Below the pieces are notes generated by a model. The model worked only from the letters and a program-made list of their open reading frames with translations. It did not search any database and was not told the origin of the DNA. This document shows positions 1 through 9,997 of a DNA stretch of 30,825 bases, piece after piece. Source of the DNA: Paulinella micropora (Eukaryota; Cercozoa; Imbricatea; Euglyphida); contig BJOX01000161.1 in NCBI GenBank assembly GCA_009731375.1, positions 858,762 to 889,586 on the forward strand. The letters are read 5' to 3'. The first letter of the stretch is position 1, and each line of letters begins with the position of its first letter. The position numbers and the translations under genes were made by a program.

Positions 1-2294
1 TGATTTCTGTTTGTGTTTTTTCTTGTAGATTTTTAGGATTTTTAGCTGTTATTATGAGTGTGGTGTCGTCTGCATATGTGTATACTGTCCCTTGTTGTAT
101 AATATTTATTATGTCATTTATGTAGAGTAGGAAGAAGGTGGTGGAGAGTGTGCTGCCTTGCGGGATGCCATGTGTGATGGTGCGTTTGTGAGACTTGGCA
201 TATTGTGTGTGGACTTCTTGAATGTGGTTCGAGAAGTAGGATGCAAAGAACTGGACTGTACCTTCGTTGAAATTAAAATTTCGTCGAAGTTTGTCTAGTA
301 GCTTTGAATGCTCTACTGTATCGTATGCTTTCGAGAGGTCTACATAGAGAGCTAGTGCTAGCTCTTCTTTGTCTTTATGTTTTTGTATTTGGTTTATTAT
401 GGTTTGGACTGTCATGGTTGTGCTTGAGTTAGGTCGAAATGCGTATTGTGTATGTGATATTATGTTGTGTTTTGTTAGGTGATCCATTATTTGTTTATTT
501 ATTATTGTGTCAAATACTTTAGCTATTATAGGTAGTAATGATATCGGTCTGTAGTTGGCTGGCATGCTTGTGTCGCTGGCTTTGTATAGTTCTATTACTT
601 TTGTTGTTTTGAGTGCGTCTGGGTATTTATTTTCATTTATGGCTTTGTTGAAGAGGTTGGTGAGTATAGGTGCGAGGAAGGCGTGCATGTCTTTTATAAG
701 TGTTGGTTTTATTTTGTATATGTCCTCTGCTTTATCTCTGTTTATGTTTTTAAGTGTTTTGTTTACAATGTCTTCTGTTGTGTTATGTAGTTTGAAGCTT
801 GGATGTGTTTGTTTGTTTTCTTCCGCTTTCTCTTCTGGTTGTTGTTTATGTTCGGTTGTTGGTATGCTGTTGCTTGTTTTTTTGCCTATTGTTATGTAAT
901 GATCGTTGAGTGCGTTTGCTATTTCTATGGGGTCTGTGTATGTTTTGTTGTTGTATTCTATTGTGGTGGTGACGCTCTCGGTGGTTTGTTGTTAGGTACT
1001 AACTCTCTGAGTTTTCTATGTTGTTTTTTTGGGTTGTTTTTATTTTCTTCTAGCGTCTTCATAACTTCGTCTTTTTTTGTTTTGTGTATTATTTTGTCGA
1101 CTTTGTATCTCTGTGTCCTGTATGCTTGTTTGTTTTCTGTTGTTGGGTTATCTCTCCATTTTTGTTTAGTAGGTGCTTTTTTCTTATTTGCCTCTTTATT
1201 ATGGGGCTGCACCAGCTTTTTCTTCTATTGCATTGCTTTGGTTCTCGTTCGAAGTGTTCTATGACTTTTGTTATTGTTGTTTGTATGTCTCTAAACTTTT
1301 GGTTTGTGTCGCTGCTTTCTGTGTTGTCCTGTGTGATGTATTCTAACTGTGTTTTGAGGTTTGCTAGGATTGTGTCTTTATTTTTGTCGTATATGTTTTT
1401 GGTGAGTCTGGGTGTGTTGTCTGTGTTTGGTTTTCTTGTATGTGTGTGTATTATTGCGTATATGGGGTGGTGGTCTGATATGCATGGGCTTATGATGTTT
1501 GCTTCTATGTTGGCATTGATGTTAGTGATTATCATGTCTATGAGTGTATGGGATGTTGTGTGGACCATGTCGTGCCTTGTTGCTTTTGTTATTGTTGTGT
1601 AGAGGTTGTTGTGTACCATTAGGTTTTGAAAGTCTGTGCGTGGTTTATGTATGTTGTCTAATAGGTTGTAGTTGAGGTCACCTACTACTGTTATTGTGCT
1701 TGTAGGCGTTTTGTGTAGTATGCTGTTTATGTTATTTTGTAGTTCATGCATGAATTGTTTGTCTATGAGTGGGCGTCTATACATACCTATTATTGTGTGT
1801 ATTGGTTTGTTTTTAAGTTTATTGTTATATATTCTTAGTGTTAGTGGAGTTTTGCATGAGTCCGATATAGTTTGTTTATCGTCTATTGTAATGTGCATGT
1901 TGCTTTTATAGTATATTGAGATGTCGATGTGATGTTTGGCTGTGTATGTAGGGATAGGGAATGCATTGTTACTGGTTGGTTGGGTTATGTAGTTATCTGT
2001 GAGTATGATGATATCTGGTTGGAATGGTAGGAGTTGTAGGTGTGTGATTAGGTCTTGATGATGTGCTTTGAGAGAGTGGATGTTGGTGTGATATATTGTG
2101 AGTGTATTGTTGTGTGTGTTGTTGTTTTTATTGTTATTCTTATTATTATTCTTATTATTATTGTTGTTTTTTATGTTTTTATTATATGTTTTATTTTTGT
2201 TATTTTTAGAGGTGAGGGATAGGTATGGTGTGAAGGATTGTGGGAGGAGATTTGGGTGGGTGATATGCTCTGGGGGTTTTTGTTGAGGGGTCAT
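1..2294 (-). pseudogene. LINE ORF2: EEP endonuclease + reverse transcriptase, two frame breaks, 3'-truncated by window edge
   Basis: ORF2 starts at 2294 with an ATG directly after the ORF1 stop. The first open piece (2294-1089) is an endonuclease/exonuclease/phosphatase domain; visible signatures are GMYRRPL, VVGDLNYN, the HTLIDMIITN block and CISDHHPI. The catalytic Glu usually seen in LTET is Asp here (LTDN). At about 1150 the homology moves to a second frame carrying the linker with KVDKIIHKTKK, and at about 985 to a third frame. That third frame stays open to position 1. It carries the RT blocks NYRPISLLP (about 530-560), AFRPNSST (about 435-460), YVDLSKAYDTVEH (about 300-345), HGIPQGSTLS (about 150-180) and YADD (65-76). 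Both RT catalytic aspartates in YADD are present. The two frame changes mean this copy cannot make an intact ORF2 protein, unless they are sequencing errors. It is a dead copy on present evidence. Confidence 0.88.
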
Positions 2295-2297
2295 TTA
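2292..2297 (-). promoter_or_regulatory. ORF1/ORF2 stop-start junction TAAATG
   Basis: On the minus strand the ORF1 stop TAA (2297-2295) is followed without a gap by the ORF2 ATG (2294-2292). Abutting or overlapping stop-start junctions in other LINEs support translation of ORF2 by termination and reinitiation. Function here is inferred from this arrangement only. Confidence 0.6.
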
Positions 2298-2501
2298 GGT
2301 GCTCATGGAGGTGCTGTTGTGCTGCTGGTTTGGTTTGTTGAGCATATATGAGTCTTTGATTATGTTTATATCTTCTTCTGTCTTAATCACTAGCCTATGC
2401 TCCTTTGTCTGCTGCTTGAAGATGACCTCACCGTCTCTTGTCCAGACGTAGATGGTCTCGCCAGTGGCCTTAACGAGTTCCTTCTTGAGCTTGCATCTTG
2501 C

Positions 2502-2571
2502 AGGCCAAACATTCAAAATATACATCAATGAAAGCCTCCCACCAAACACTCTCATGCTTCTGAAACAGGCG
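2502..2571 (+). other. Micro-inversion inside LINE ORF1
   Basis: Inside the minus-strand ORF1, about 70 bases read sensibly only on the plus strand, where they give IYINESLPPNTLMLLKQA. This is the block expected between the RRM-like domain and the YVWTRDG block of LINE ORF1 proteins. The minus-strand homology stops at about 2572 and restarts at about 2501. A 5-base direct repeat CAGGC sits at 2501-2505 and 2566-2570. A local inversion is the simplest reading; an assembly fault is the alternative. Confidence 0.65.
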
Positions 2572-3366
2572 ATCAAGTGTGTCTGTCCAGTTTACTGTGT
2601 CGTGGGTGAGGGGCAGGAGTGGGTCGTGCTTTTTGAAGTGCGTTTTGAGGTTGTTTGAGCTAAAACGTACTATGATAGCTGGTGGTTGTTTGGGTTCCTC
2701 TCTCATAGGTTTTGTGCTCTTTGCTCTGAAGCATTTTGTGATATCTCCCTCTTGGTATGGAATGTTTTTTGCATTCATCATGGCTTTCATTATGTTTAGT
2801 GTGTTTTCTTTGGGTTGGTATGGTATGCCTGAGATGCTAAGCTCACATGTTGGGTCTCGTTGGTTTTGTTTTTGATTCTCTGTGGCTTGTTTGCGTTCTG
2901 GTGGGTAGTTGTGTGTATTGATGTTTAGGTTAGCGCTAGCATGTATATTTTTGAGTAATTGGGTTGTGTTGTTTGCCCATTGGCCATACATAGTAGGGGG
3001 TGATGCTTTTGCGTGGCGCTCTTGCATTTCTTTCATTTCGTTAAGCTGAAGTTTAGTTTCGTTCAGCTCTAGTCGGATTGAGTCTATGTTGGCTGTGAGC
3101 TGGTTGAGTTCTGTTTGGTGAGTTTGCAGTGTTTCCTCGTGTTTTTGTGATGTTTGTTGAGTCTGCTCCATTGCTTGTACGTGAATTTCGCTTTGCTGGT
3201 TGACTTTGTCTTCGAGTTGTTTTGTTCGGTTGCCTAGTGTTTCTAGTTTTCCGATAAAATGTTTCATGTCCTCGACTTGTTGTTGTCGGGCTTGTTCGAA
3301 CATGGGTTTGAGGATATTTTCGAGCAAGGTGGCACTGAAGAGCGTCGTTGGTTGGAGTGTTGTTTC

Positions 3367-3374
3367 GTTGTTGC

Positions 3375-3435
<61 letters not shown>
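3367..3435. repeat. (GTT)n / (AAC)n run encoding poly-Asn in ORF1
   Basis: A nearly pure GTT trinucleotide run on the plus strand, broken by one CTG and one ATT. On the minus strand it is AAC and encodes about twenty consecutive Asn residues in the N-terminal half of LINE ORF1. It keeps the frame. Confidence 0.9.
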
Positions 3436-3837
3436 ATTGGTTGGTTCATGGGTTGTGTTGACGTTCGCGATCGGATCCGTTAGGTCTCCGTTGTTGTTGT
3501 TGCCTGTGTCTAGTGTATCGCTGGTTCGTGGTCTGGTTGGTGTTTTGAGCAGGTTGGCGTTATTGTCGTGGTTGGTCTTTGCTCGGGTTTGGTTTGGGTC
3601 GTTGGCGATTTGTTCTTCGCTTTCTTCGTCTTCCCAGTCGGTGGAAAGGCGGCTTGTCATTTCCTTGCCTTTTCGCTTGGATTTTTTGCCTTTCTTCTTT
3701 TTTCATTTTTGGAGAGAGGGAGCTTTGTTGGTTCCGTCGTTGATTTTTGGGGCTTGTTCTTGGGCTCGTCCGCTTCTTGTTGGTGTAGTTTGTTGTTTTC
3801 GTTTCTTGACGGCCTCCATAACTTCTCAATGTTATAA

Positions 3838-3840
<3 letters not shown>

Positions 3841-3879
<39 letters not shown>

Positions 3880-3959
3880 TTTCTTTTCTTTTCTTTTCTT
3901 TTCTTTTCTCTCTCTCTCTCACTCTCTCTCTCTCTCACACACACACACACTCGCTCTCT

Positions 3960-4001
<42 letters not shown>

Positions 4002-4030
4002 CCTTCCTTTCTTTCTTCCTTCCTGCCTTC

Positions 4031-4064
<34 letters not shown>

Positions 4065-4079
4065 CTCTCTCTCTCTCTC

Positions 4080-4120
<41 letters not shown>

Positions 4121-4162
4121 CTCGCTCTCACTCGCTCTCTCTCTCTCTCACTCTCACTCGCC

Positions 4163-4202
<40 letters not shown>

Positions 4203-4296
4203 CTTCCTTCCTTTCTTCCTTCCTTCCTTCCTTCCTTCCTTTCTTTCTTTCTTTCTTTCTTTCTCTCGCTCTCTCTCTCTCTCTATATATATATAA

Positions 4297-4328
<32 letters not shown>

Positions 4329-4350
4329 CTCACACACACACACACACACG

Positions 4351-4381
<31 letters not shown>

Positions 4382-4418
4382 TCTCTCTCTCTCTCTCCAC
4401 ACACACACACACACACAG

Positions 4419-4470
<52 letters not shown>

Positions 4471-4487
4471 TGTGTGTGTGTGTGTGT
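3841..4487. repeat. Compound dinucleotide/tetranucleotide microsatellite (CT, CTTT, CTTC, CA, TA, AG, TG)
   Basis: About 650 bases made only of simple repeats in sequence: long (CT)n, TTTTC and TTTC/TTCC blocks, (CA)n near 3937 and 4331, (TA)n at about 4284-4328, then (AG)n at about 4423-4466 and (TG)n. The long pyrimidine strand is a triplex-prone type, and the CA/TG parts are Z-DNA-prone. Any ORFs here are repeat artefacts. Confidence 0.97.
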
Positions 4488-5190
4488 CTATGTCAACGTG
4501 TATGTGTGCATGTGTGTATGTATGTATCTATGTATGTATGTATGTTAGGGATAGGTAGTGTGGTAGCGCGGGTTGGTTTAGGGGTGCGGTGGCGTTGTTG
4601 CTGTTGCTTTTGCTGCAATTGCTGTCAGTTCGAGGAGAGCTCTCACAACCTCCAGGTCCAAAGAGAGGAGGGATAAGAGGGATACGAGGGAGGCAGGCAG
4701 GCAGGCAAGGGAGGCAGGAAGGGAAGGGATGGATGGATCCTTGGTTGGATCGATCCATCTGATCCATCCACGGATCCATGGATCCATGGATGGATGGATG
4801 GATACATGGATGCATGGAGGCATCCATGGATGCATGGACGGATGGATAGATAGATAGATACATACATTCATACATACATACATACTACATGCATACATAC
4901 ATACATACATACATACATACATACATACATACGTACATACATACATACGTACATACATACGTACATACATACAGACAGACAGACAGATAGACATACATAC
5001 ATACATACATACATACATGCATGCATACATGCATACATACATACATGAATACATGCATACATACATACATATAGACAGAAATGAAGAGTTGTTGGATCAG
5101 GGCAAGGACTACTACTTCGAATCACATACATACATACATACATACATACATACATACATGCATGGTGGCACCCACCACCTCAACACAGAC
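4488..5190. repeat. (TATG/CATA)n and (GGAT)n tetranucleotide blocks with short unique islands
   Basis: A TATG block ends near 4544. A non-repetitive island of about 140 bases (4550-4690) follows. Then come GGCA and GGAT/ATCC units (4691-4860, rich in GGATCC and CCATGG palindromes), long CATA arrays (4861-5075 and about 5126-5160) and a second short island (5077-5125). No gene is seen in the islands. Confidence 0.95.
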
Positions 5191-5852
<662 letters not shown>

Positions 5853-5853
<1 letters not shown>

Positions 5854-6682
5854 CACACATTCCCCGTCACGGTGCCAGGCAGTAATGCCTTCGGCCTAGT
5901 TCTCAAACTTGTACCGGGCCTAAAGCCTCCGTCAGAGTATCCTCTATTGCTCCCATCTGTTAATAAGATGGGAATTGCACTCATTGTTTGCTTCAGTGAG
6001 AACTTGAAGCTGACTCCCTTCTCGGCCTCAAGGCTCACTGTAGTAACCTTTGAGCAATTCAGTGTGCTCATTTAGAGAGGCCTTTACCGACTCCTTTCAG
6101 AGTCCCCTGGGTCAGTCTCACACAGTCACTAAAGTAAGGGAAGGCAATTTATATATTATTAATAAAATGATTTCTGAGCCTCCGAACTATAATTAGCTGC
6201 ATCACAAAACTACGATAACGGTAACTTTACTAAGGTAATGGTAAAATTGACATGAAATGACCGTGAGCTGTATTAGTTACTGGTTTATCTAGAAATTATT
6301 TCTAAGACTGATTAAATTAATACTGCCATTAGACTGGCAAAGTATAGTGTCGGAATCCTGTGTCCGCTGTGTCACTTAATAATTAAATGGAATTTGCCAC
6401 AAGTTATCCGTCCCTTATCGTGTAATGCCCCCAACGATAGCTCGAGTTTGAAAAAAAGTCGGTAATACAACCAAACACAGTCCTCAAGAATGAGAATGAT
6501 GTCTCGTTGTATTAGCTCAGTGAAGCCAAAAAGGAAAACTGCATCAGACCAGGAATAAAATGGCATCAGGTCCAATCCGGACAAATAATACTGAAAAACA
6601 AGCTGGTGCACCTGTCACCAGGAAAAGGTACTTTTTACCGGCTATCCGGTGGTGATACCTACAGTACGCCCTCCCGATTTTA
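5853..6682. other. AT-rich region without a recognisable gene
   Basis: About 830 bases between the microsatellites and the copia 5' LTR. Open frames here are under 80 codons and show no family motif. The part next to the microsatellite (5853-6115) is less AT-rich and could be the end of a mobile element whose minus-strand 3' tail seeded the repeat; that is speculation. A weak tRNA-like A-box/B-box pair at about 6508 and 6570 was examined and not accepted. Confidence 0.6.
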
Positions 6683-7001
6683 CGTTGTAATGTACTATTA
6701 ATACCCGTTACTCCACCTAGTCAATTTACCGGTAATTTGGATAGTCTTAGTCGTAGGCAGTCATAGGCCGGACAGTTATTAATACCTTTATTACTGACAA
6801 GGACACTTTCTAGAGTATTCGCGAATCATAATCTGGAATGCCTAGAATCAAATGAGTATTACCATTCTGCCTCGGTAAAGGTCATAACATAATAAATTTT
6901 GTGTGACCCAAAGTCATTAAAAGTCTTTTCTTCGGTTATTCTTTACCCTTAGCGGGGTAGCTTGCCTAAACTCTGCGTTTGAGTGATAGATTACTTTGGT
7001 T
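6683..7001 (+). repeat. Copia 5' LTR
   Basis: Matches 13932-14244 almost base for base, starting at CGTTGTAATG. Differences from the 3' LTR are two G/A-type changes in the first third, a 6-base insertion near 6872, an A/C change in the ATAATAAA stretch and a G/C change near 6964. ATAATAAA at about 6890 could serve as a polyadenylation signal. The inner boundary is uncertain by up to four bases because GGTT also follows the 3' copy. Confidence 0.95.
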
Positions 7002-7008
7002 ATGAGCC
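6998..7008 (+). promoter_or_regulatory. Primer-binding site for a tRNA-iMet 5'-half fragment
   Basis: GGTTATGAGCC at the 5' LTR/internal boundary is the reverse complement of the anticodon arm of eukaryotic initiator tRNA-Met (GGCUCAUAACC, anticodon CAU). Drosophila copia and yeast Ty5 use such an internal, half-tRNA primer rather than the tRNA 3' end. The ATG inside this site (7002-7004) pairs with the anticodon and is also a possible gag start. Confidence 0.8.
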
Positions 7009-7111
7009 TTGTCAAGGAGGCAAGCGTGCCAAAGCACGTATTGAGTCAAGTGCCCATATTTGAGGGCAACGACAAAGCTTTTGGCCTTGGTCAAGCAAGT
7101 TTCAGAAGCAC

Positions 7112-9997
7112 ATGCAGTGGATATCTGTCCACGTGGCAGAGATGGTATCTGTGGCATTAGCCGACCCAGCTAAAGCCAAAAGGGATTTTCCTTACGACGA
7201 AGCAAGGGCTAAGACGGCAGAAGACTTAGAAGAGCCCGACACGCCCATAAGTGATAGTGAGGAAGATGAAGAGTCAGACACCTCTCAGAGAGGAAGACAG
7301 AGACCCCAGACAAAGAAAGAAGATATCAAACAGCCAGAAGGTTGGGATAAAATGACAGCAGAACAAAAGAGAGAGTGGAAAGAGAAAGAAGCAAGGAAAA
7401 AGAAAAGACAAAGTATGAAACAACACACAAGAAGAAAGACAGCTATCCGCAAAGAGAAGAAATATTATGAAAGGATGAAAACTTTGCAGTTATGTCTGTC
7501 TGTGGCTTTTTCCAAAGACAATGTATCTAATTTCCTGCGAACACAGAAGACGAAAGGACCCATTGAAGAGTTGATAGTAGTAAGAGATCAATGGGGAGGC
7601 ATTTCCGGAGCAGGTAGGTACATGTTAGAGGAAGAGTTTGAGAGAACGAGACCAAGGGCAGGTCAGAGGTATGTAGACTGGCTAAATGAATTTCTCGCAA
7701 AGAAAATCCAGCTTGAAAGTTTACGTGGGGCGCCATTTTCCGATGAGGAAGCAAAGAGAAAGCTATTTAAGAAATTGCGCTACCATCCAGCTTTCGGGGA
7801 TAAATTTCAGGTGGACCACTATGATCTCCCGGCCAGACTAAGACCAAATTTCTCGGAACTATGCGAAGCATCTAGGGAAAGATGGTTAATGTGGGAAGAA
7901 AAAGAAAGACGTAACAATTTCCGTGAGAGAAAAACTCAAATTCGCAAAGACAACAACAAGAAATCTCGGGATGGCAAGCAGCGGCAAGAGACCAATCTCC
8001 TGATGGATAATAAAGGGAAAAGGGGAGACAATAAACCGGGACCAAAGACAGCTCCAAACTGGACGCTCAAAGTCACGTGTTTCGGATGTGATGCCAAAGG
8101 CCATACCATGAGATATTGTCCGGTGATTTCGGAAAAGTTCCGCAAAGAAGGAAAATTAAAACGGAATCAAACGGAAGACAAAGGCACGGAACAAGAAAAG
8201 AACGAACAAAAGAACAATTACAAAAACAAAAAGAAACCCTTTCATAAGAAAAAGAAAGCACTCACTTTGATAACAACCGGCAACGACAAAAACGAAGACG
8301 AACAAAGTGACTCTGATACAAACGTTGCTTTAATCCATATGGGGAACACTTATGATAAGAGCGATGATGATGAGGAAGAAAGAGAAAGAGATGACGAGCA
8401 ACCAAGCTCACCTCATCACAAATCTACAAGTCCCCAAGCCCTTTTGAACGATACAAAGACTACACCTAGGGTAGGGAATAGACATAGTGAGAGTGGAGAA
8501 GGACGGGAAGTGCGGTTAGTATCGGCCACCCTACGAGGTCCCTCCTCACTACGGGGAGAAGGCAAGGAAGAGCGGTTAGTATCCGCCACCCCACGATGTT
8601 CCCCAGTCACCCCTAACCCTAACGAAACTCCTTTGAGGCTTGAGAGTTCTTACGGAGTCACGCCTGACACAAAATGTGCCGGAATAAACAGACGCAAAAA
8701 ACCGTGTAATGTTTCCGTTGAAAAATCAAAAGGAAAAGGAATATACGCAAATCACGCGAAACGATTATCTTATGCGAGGTACTGCGGATATCACGCCACA
8801 CAAGACCCAGATTATCCGGAGTTGGATTTGTCGGTAAGTCCCGTGTTGCGTCCCCCCAAATCTCCTTACTACCCAGACGAACGAGGTCTTAAAGCTGCGG
8901 CATTGGAAAAGTCTCATAAAATTACGCAAAGACTCGTTTTCGGGGAATTTGAAACTTTACGTGACACCAAAATTTCCACAAGTCCACAAGTCTCGCAAAA
9001 TATTCCGCAACAACCACGCAAACATAATCCATTTTCTAGTCAGCGGACCGGCCAGAGCAGAGAAGGGAGAGAAGAGAGTGGAGTGGATGAGGGAGAGCAA
9101 CGACTTGGGCCCACTTCTGTCAACAAGTTTGGCAACCAAATAGGTCCCACCTCACAACAACTCCAAATCTCTAGTTCTAGACCAATCACAGCACTCCCAC
9201 CAACACAGACAACAAACACGCAACCCATCAACCCTCCCGTCATAACCTTCAAAGATATAAATGAAATAGCTAAAACGTTGATGAATGAGTGCGTGAGGGG
9301 AATGAATGGAGAAGTGATGCGTGTCGTGAGTGGCGAGCTAGAGAGAGATGACTTTTTGACTGACATAGTAAGAGCAATAGAAGGAGTGTACTTGGAGAGA
9401 GCAGTCAGACAGAGTCCCATCACTACACCTCCACAACTCACAGAAGAGGGACAAGGTGAGGGTAGAGGAGTCTCTGAGGGTGAACTAGAAACAGAGACAG
9501 AGACAGAAGGAGAGACAGAGCATGTACTGATACATGTGAGAAAAAGAGTGATGAAAAAGAGAGACATGACAGTACAGGATAGTGGGGCAAGCACAGAAAT
9601 ATCATGCAGAGAAGACAGATTGACGGATGTCGATGAGATAGACCCGGTAGAACTACTGACAGGTAATGGAGAAAGGGAGTTGAGTAAGTCAGGAAGAGCT
9701 AGGCTGACTGTGATAGATGGGAAAGGAAGGCCTAGAGCAGTAGAAAAGAAGATGTTACTCGACACTACCTTACCAGTTAGCATAGTCTCTACAGGACAGA
9801 TGGACCACAGACACAACAGATCAGTCATCCACCAAAACGGACAGTTAGTAATACTCAAACACCCCATCCACATTAACGAGAGTGACATATTAGTAAGGGG
9901 AAGATTAACTAAGAGTATGATATATAGATGGGATGACGAATATGATGAACCATTGAAAGTCAACGAAAGATATGATCCTTTCGCAACAAGGGGGTAG
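7112..9997 (+). CDS. gag-pro: Copia gag-protease polyprotein
   Basis: A 961-residue ORF. It has a lysine/glutamate-rich Gag region, then a CCHC zinc knuckle (C-x2-C-x4-H-x4-C, residues 323-336, CFGCDAKGHTMRYC). A long disordered spacer follows, then the retroviral-type aspartic protease active site VQDSGAST with Asp at about residue 823. Gag packages the RNA into particles and the protease matures the polyprotein. The annotated ATG at 7112 is probably not the original start. Another frame opens at ATG 7002, within the primer-binding site, and carries VPIFEGNDKAF; the present frame just upstream of 7112 reads FWPWSSKFQKHMQW. The two look like halves of one Gag N-terminus separated by a one-base frame change at about 7080-7082. 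The ORF ends at TAG 9995-9997, overlapping pol. Confidence 0.9.
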   Translation: MQWISVHVAEMVSVALADPAKAKRDFPYDEARAKTAEDLEEPDTPISDSEEDEESDTSQRGRQRPQTKKEDIKQPEGWDKMTAEQKREWKEKEARKKKRQSMKQHTRRKTAIRKEKKYYERMKTLQLCLSVAFSKDNVSNFLRTQKTKGPIEELIVVRDQWGGISGAGRYMLEEEFERTRPRAGQRYVDWLNEFLAKKIQLESLRGAPFSDEEAKRKLFKKLRYHPAFGDKFQVDHYDLPARLRPNFSELCEASRERWLMWEEKERRNNFRERKTQIRKDNNKKSRDGKQRQETNLLMDNKGKRGDNKPGPKTAPNWTLKVTCFGCDAKGHTMRYCPVISEKFRKEGKLKRNQTEDKGTEQEKNEQKNNYKNKKKPFHKKKKALTLITTGNDKNEDEQSDSDTNVALIHMGNTYDKSDDDEEERERDDEQPSSPHHKSTSPQALLNDTKTTPRVGNRHSESGEGREVRLVSATLRGPSSLRGEGKEERLVSATPRCSPVTPNPNETPLRLESSYGVTPDTKCAGINRRKKPCNVSVEKSKGKGIYANHAKRLSYARYCGYHATQDPDYPELDLSVSPVLRPPKSPYYPDERGLKAAALEKSHKITQRLVFGEFETLRDTKISTSPQVSQNIPQQPRKHNPFSSQRTGQSREGREESGVDEGEQRLGPTSVNKFGNQIGPTSQQLQISSSRPITALPPTQTTNTQPINPPVITFKDINEIAKTLMNECVRGMNGEVMRVVSGELERDDFLTDIVRAIEGVYLERAVRQSPITTPPQLTEEGQGEGRGVSEGELETETETEGETEHVLIHVRKRVMKKRDMTVQDSGASTEISCREDRLTDVDEIDPVELLTGNGERELSKSGRARLTVIDGKGRPRAVEKKMLLDTTLPVSIVSTGQMDHRHNRSVIHQNGQLVILKHPIHINESDILVRGRLTKSMIYRWDDEYDEPLKVNERYDPFATRG
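9976..9997 (+). promoter_or_regulatory. gag-pro/pol overlap, candidate -1 frameshift site
   Basis: The two frames overlap for 22 bases, from just after the pol-frame TGA (9973-9975) to the gag-pro TAG (9995-9997). Pol lies in the -1 frame. Immediately before the stop the gag frame reads A-AGG-GGG-TAG, where a one-base backward slip keeps full pairing at GGG and partial pairing at AGG. No downstream pseudoknot was worked out. Confidence 0.5.

Larger units (their letters stand above)
2295..3819 (-). pseudogene. LINE ORF1 protein (coiled coil, RNA-binding domain), interrupted
   Basis: The main open piece runs from the ATG at 3660 and gives an Asp/Glu-rich N-terminus, a long poly-Asn run, a heptad-rich coiled coil (around Q-rich residues 120-215), and an RRM-like domain with the LSISGIPYQ motif, a CFRAKS motif and IIVRFSS. 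The same frame extends upstream to an ATG at 3819 with a basic start (MEAVKKRKQQ), but an in-frame TGA lies at 3705-3703, so the original start was probably 3819. Near 2572 the homology leaves this frame. It resumes at about 2501 in another frame with the C-terminal block ETIYVWTRDGEV and ends at the TAA at 2297-2295. The missing block between them is present on the opposite strand (see the inversion entry). ORF1 proteins of this type bind LINE RNA as trimers; this copy is inactive as it stands. Confidence 0.82.
1..3840 (-). mobile_element. Non-LTR retrotransposon (LINE), Jockey/CR1-like, decayed, 3' part outside window
   Basis: The minus strand carries the classic two-ORF LINE order: an ORF1 protein with coiled coil and RNA-binding domain, then ORF2 with an apurinic-type (EEP) endonuclease followed by a reverse transcriptase. 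The 5' end lies at about 3840, where a CT microsatellite begins. The 3' end is not in the window, because the reverse transcriptase runs off the left edge just after its YADD box. The element is broken: ORF2 changes frame twice, and ORF1 has an early TGA and a small inverted segment. Clade assignment rests on domain order and on the endonuclease and RT motifs and is not exact. It codes A-rich on the sense strand and is much more AT-rich than the genes in the right half of the window. Confidence 0.9.

Noticed and set aside
3200-4558. 452-codon plus-strand ORF
   Set aside because: It is antisense to LINE ORF1 and continues into the CT/CA microsatellite; composition is entirely repeat-driven.
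4861-5160. CRISPR-like array of CATA units
   Set aside because: Units are four bases with no spacers; ordinary microsatellite in eukaryotic DNA.
6500-6590. tRNA or tRNA-derived SINE (A-box-like TAGCTCAGT near 6508, B-box-like GGTCCAATCC near 6570)
   Set aside because: No acceptor stem, T-loop length is wrong and no anticodon stem could be drawn.
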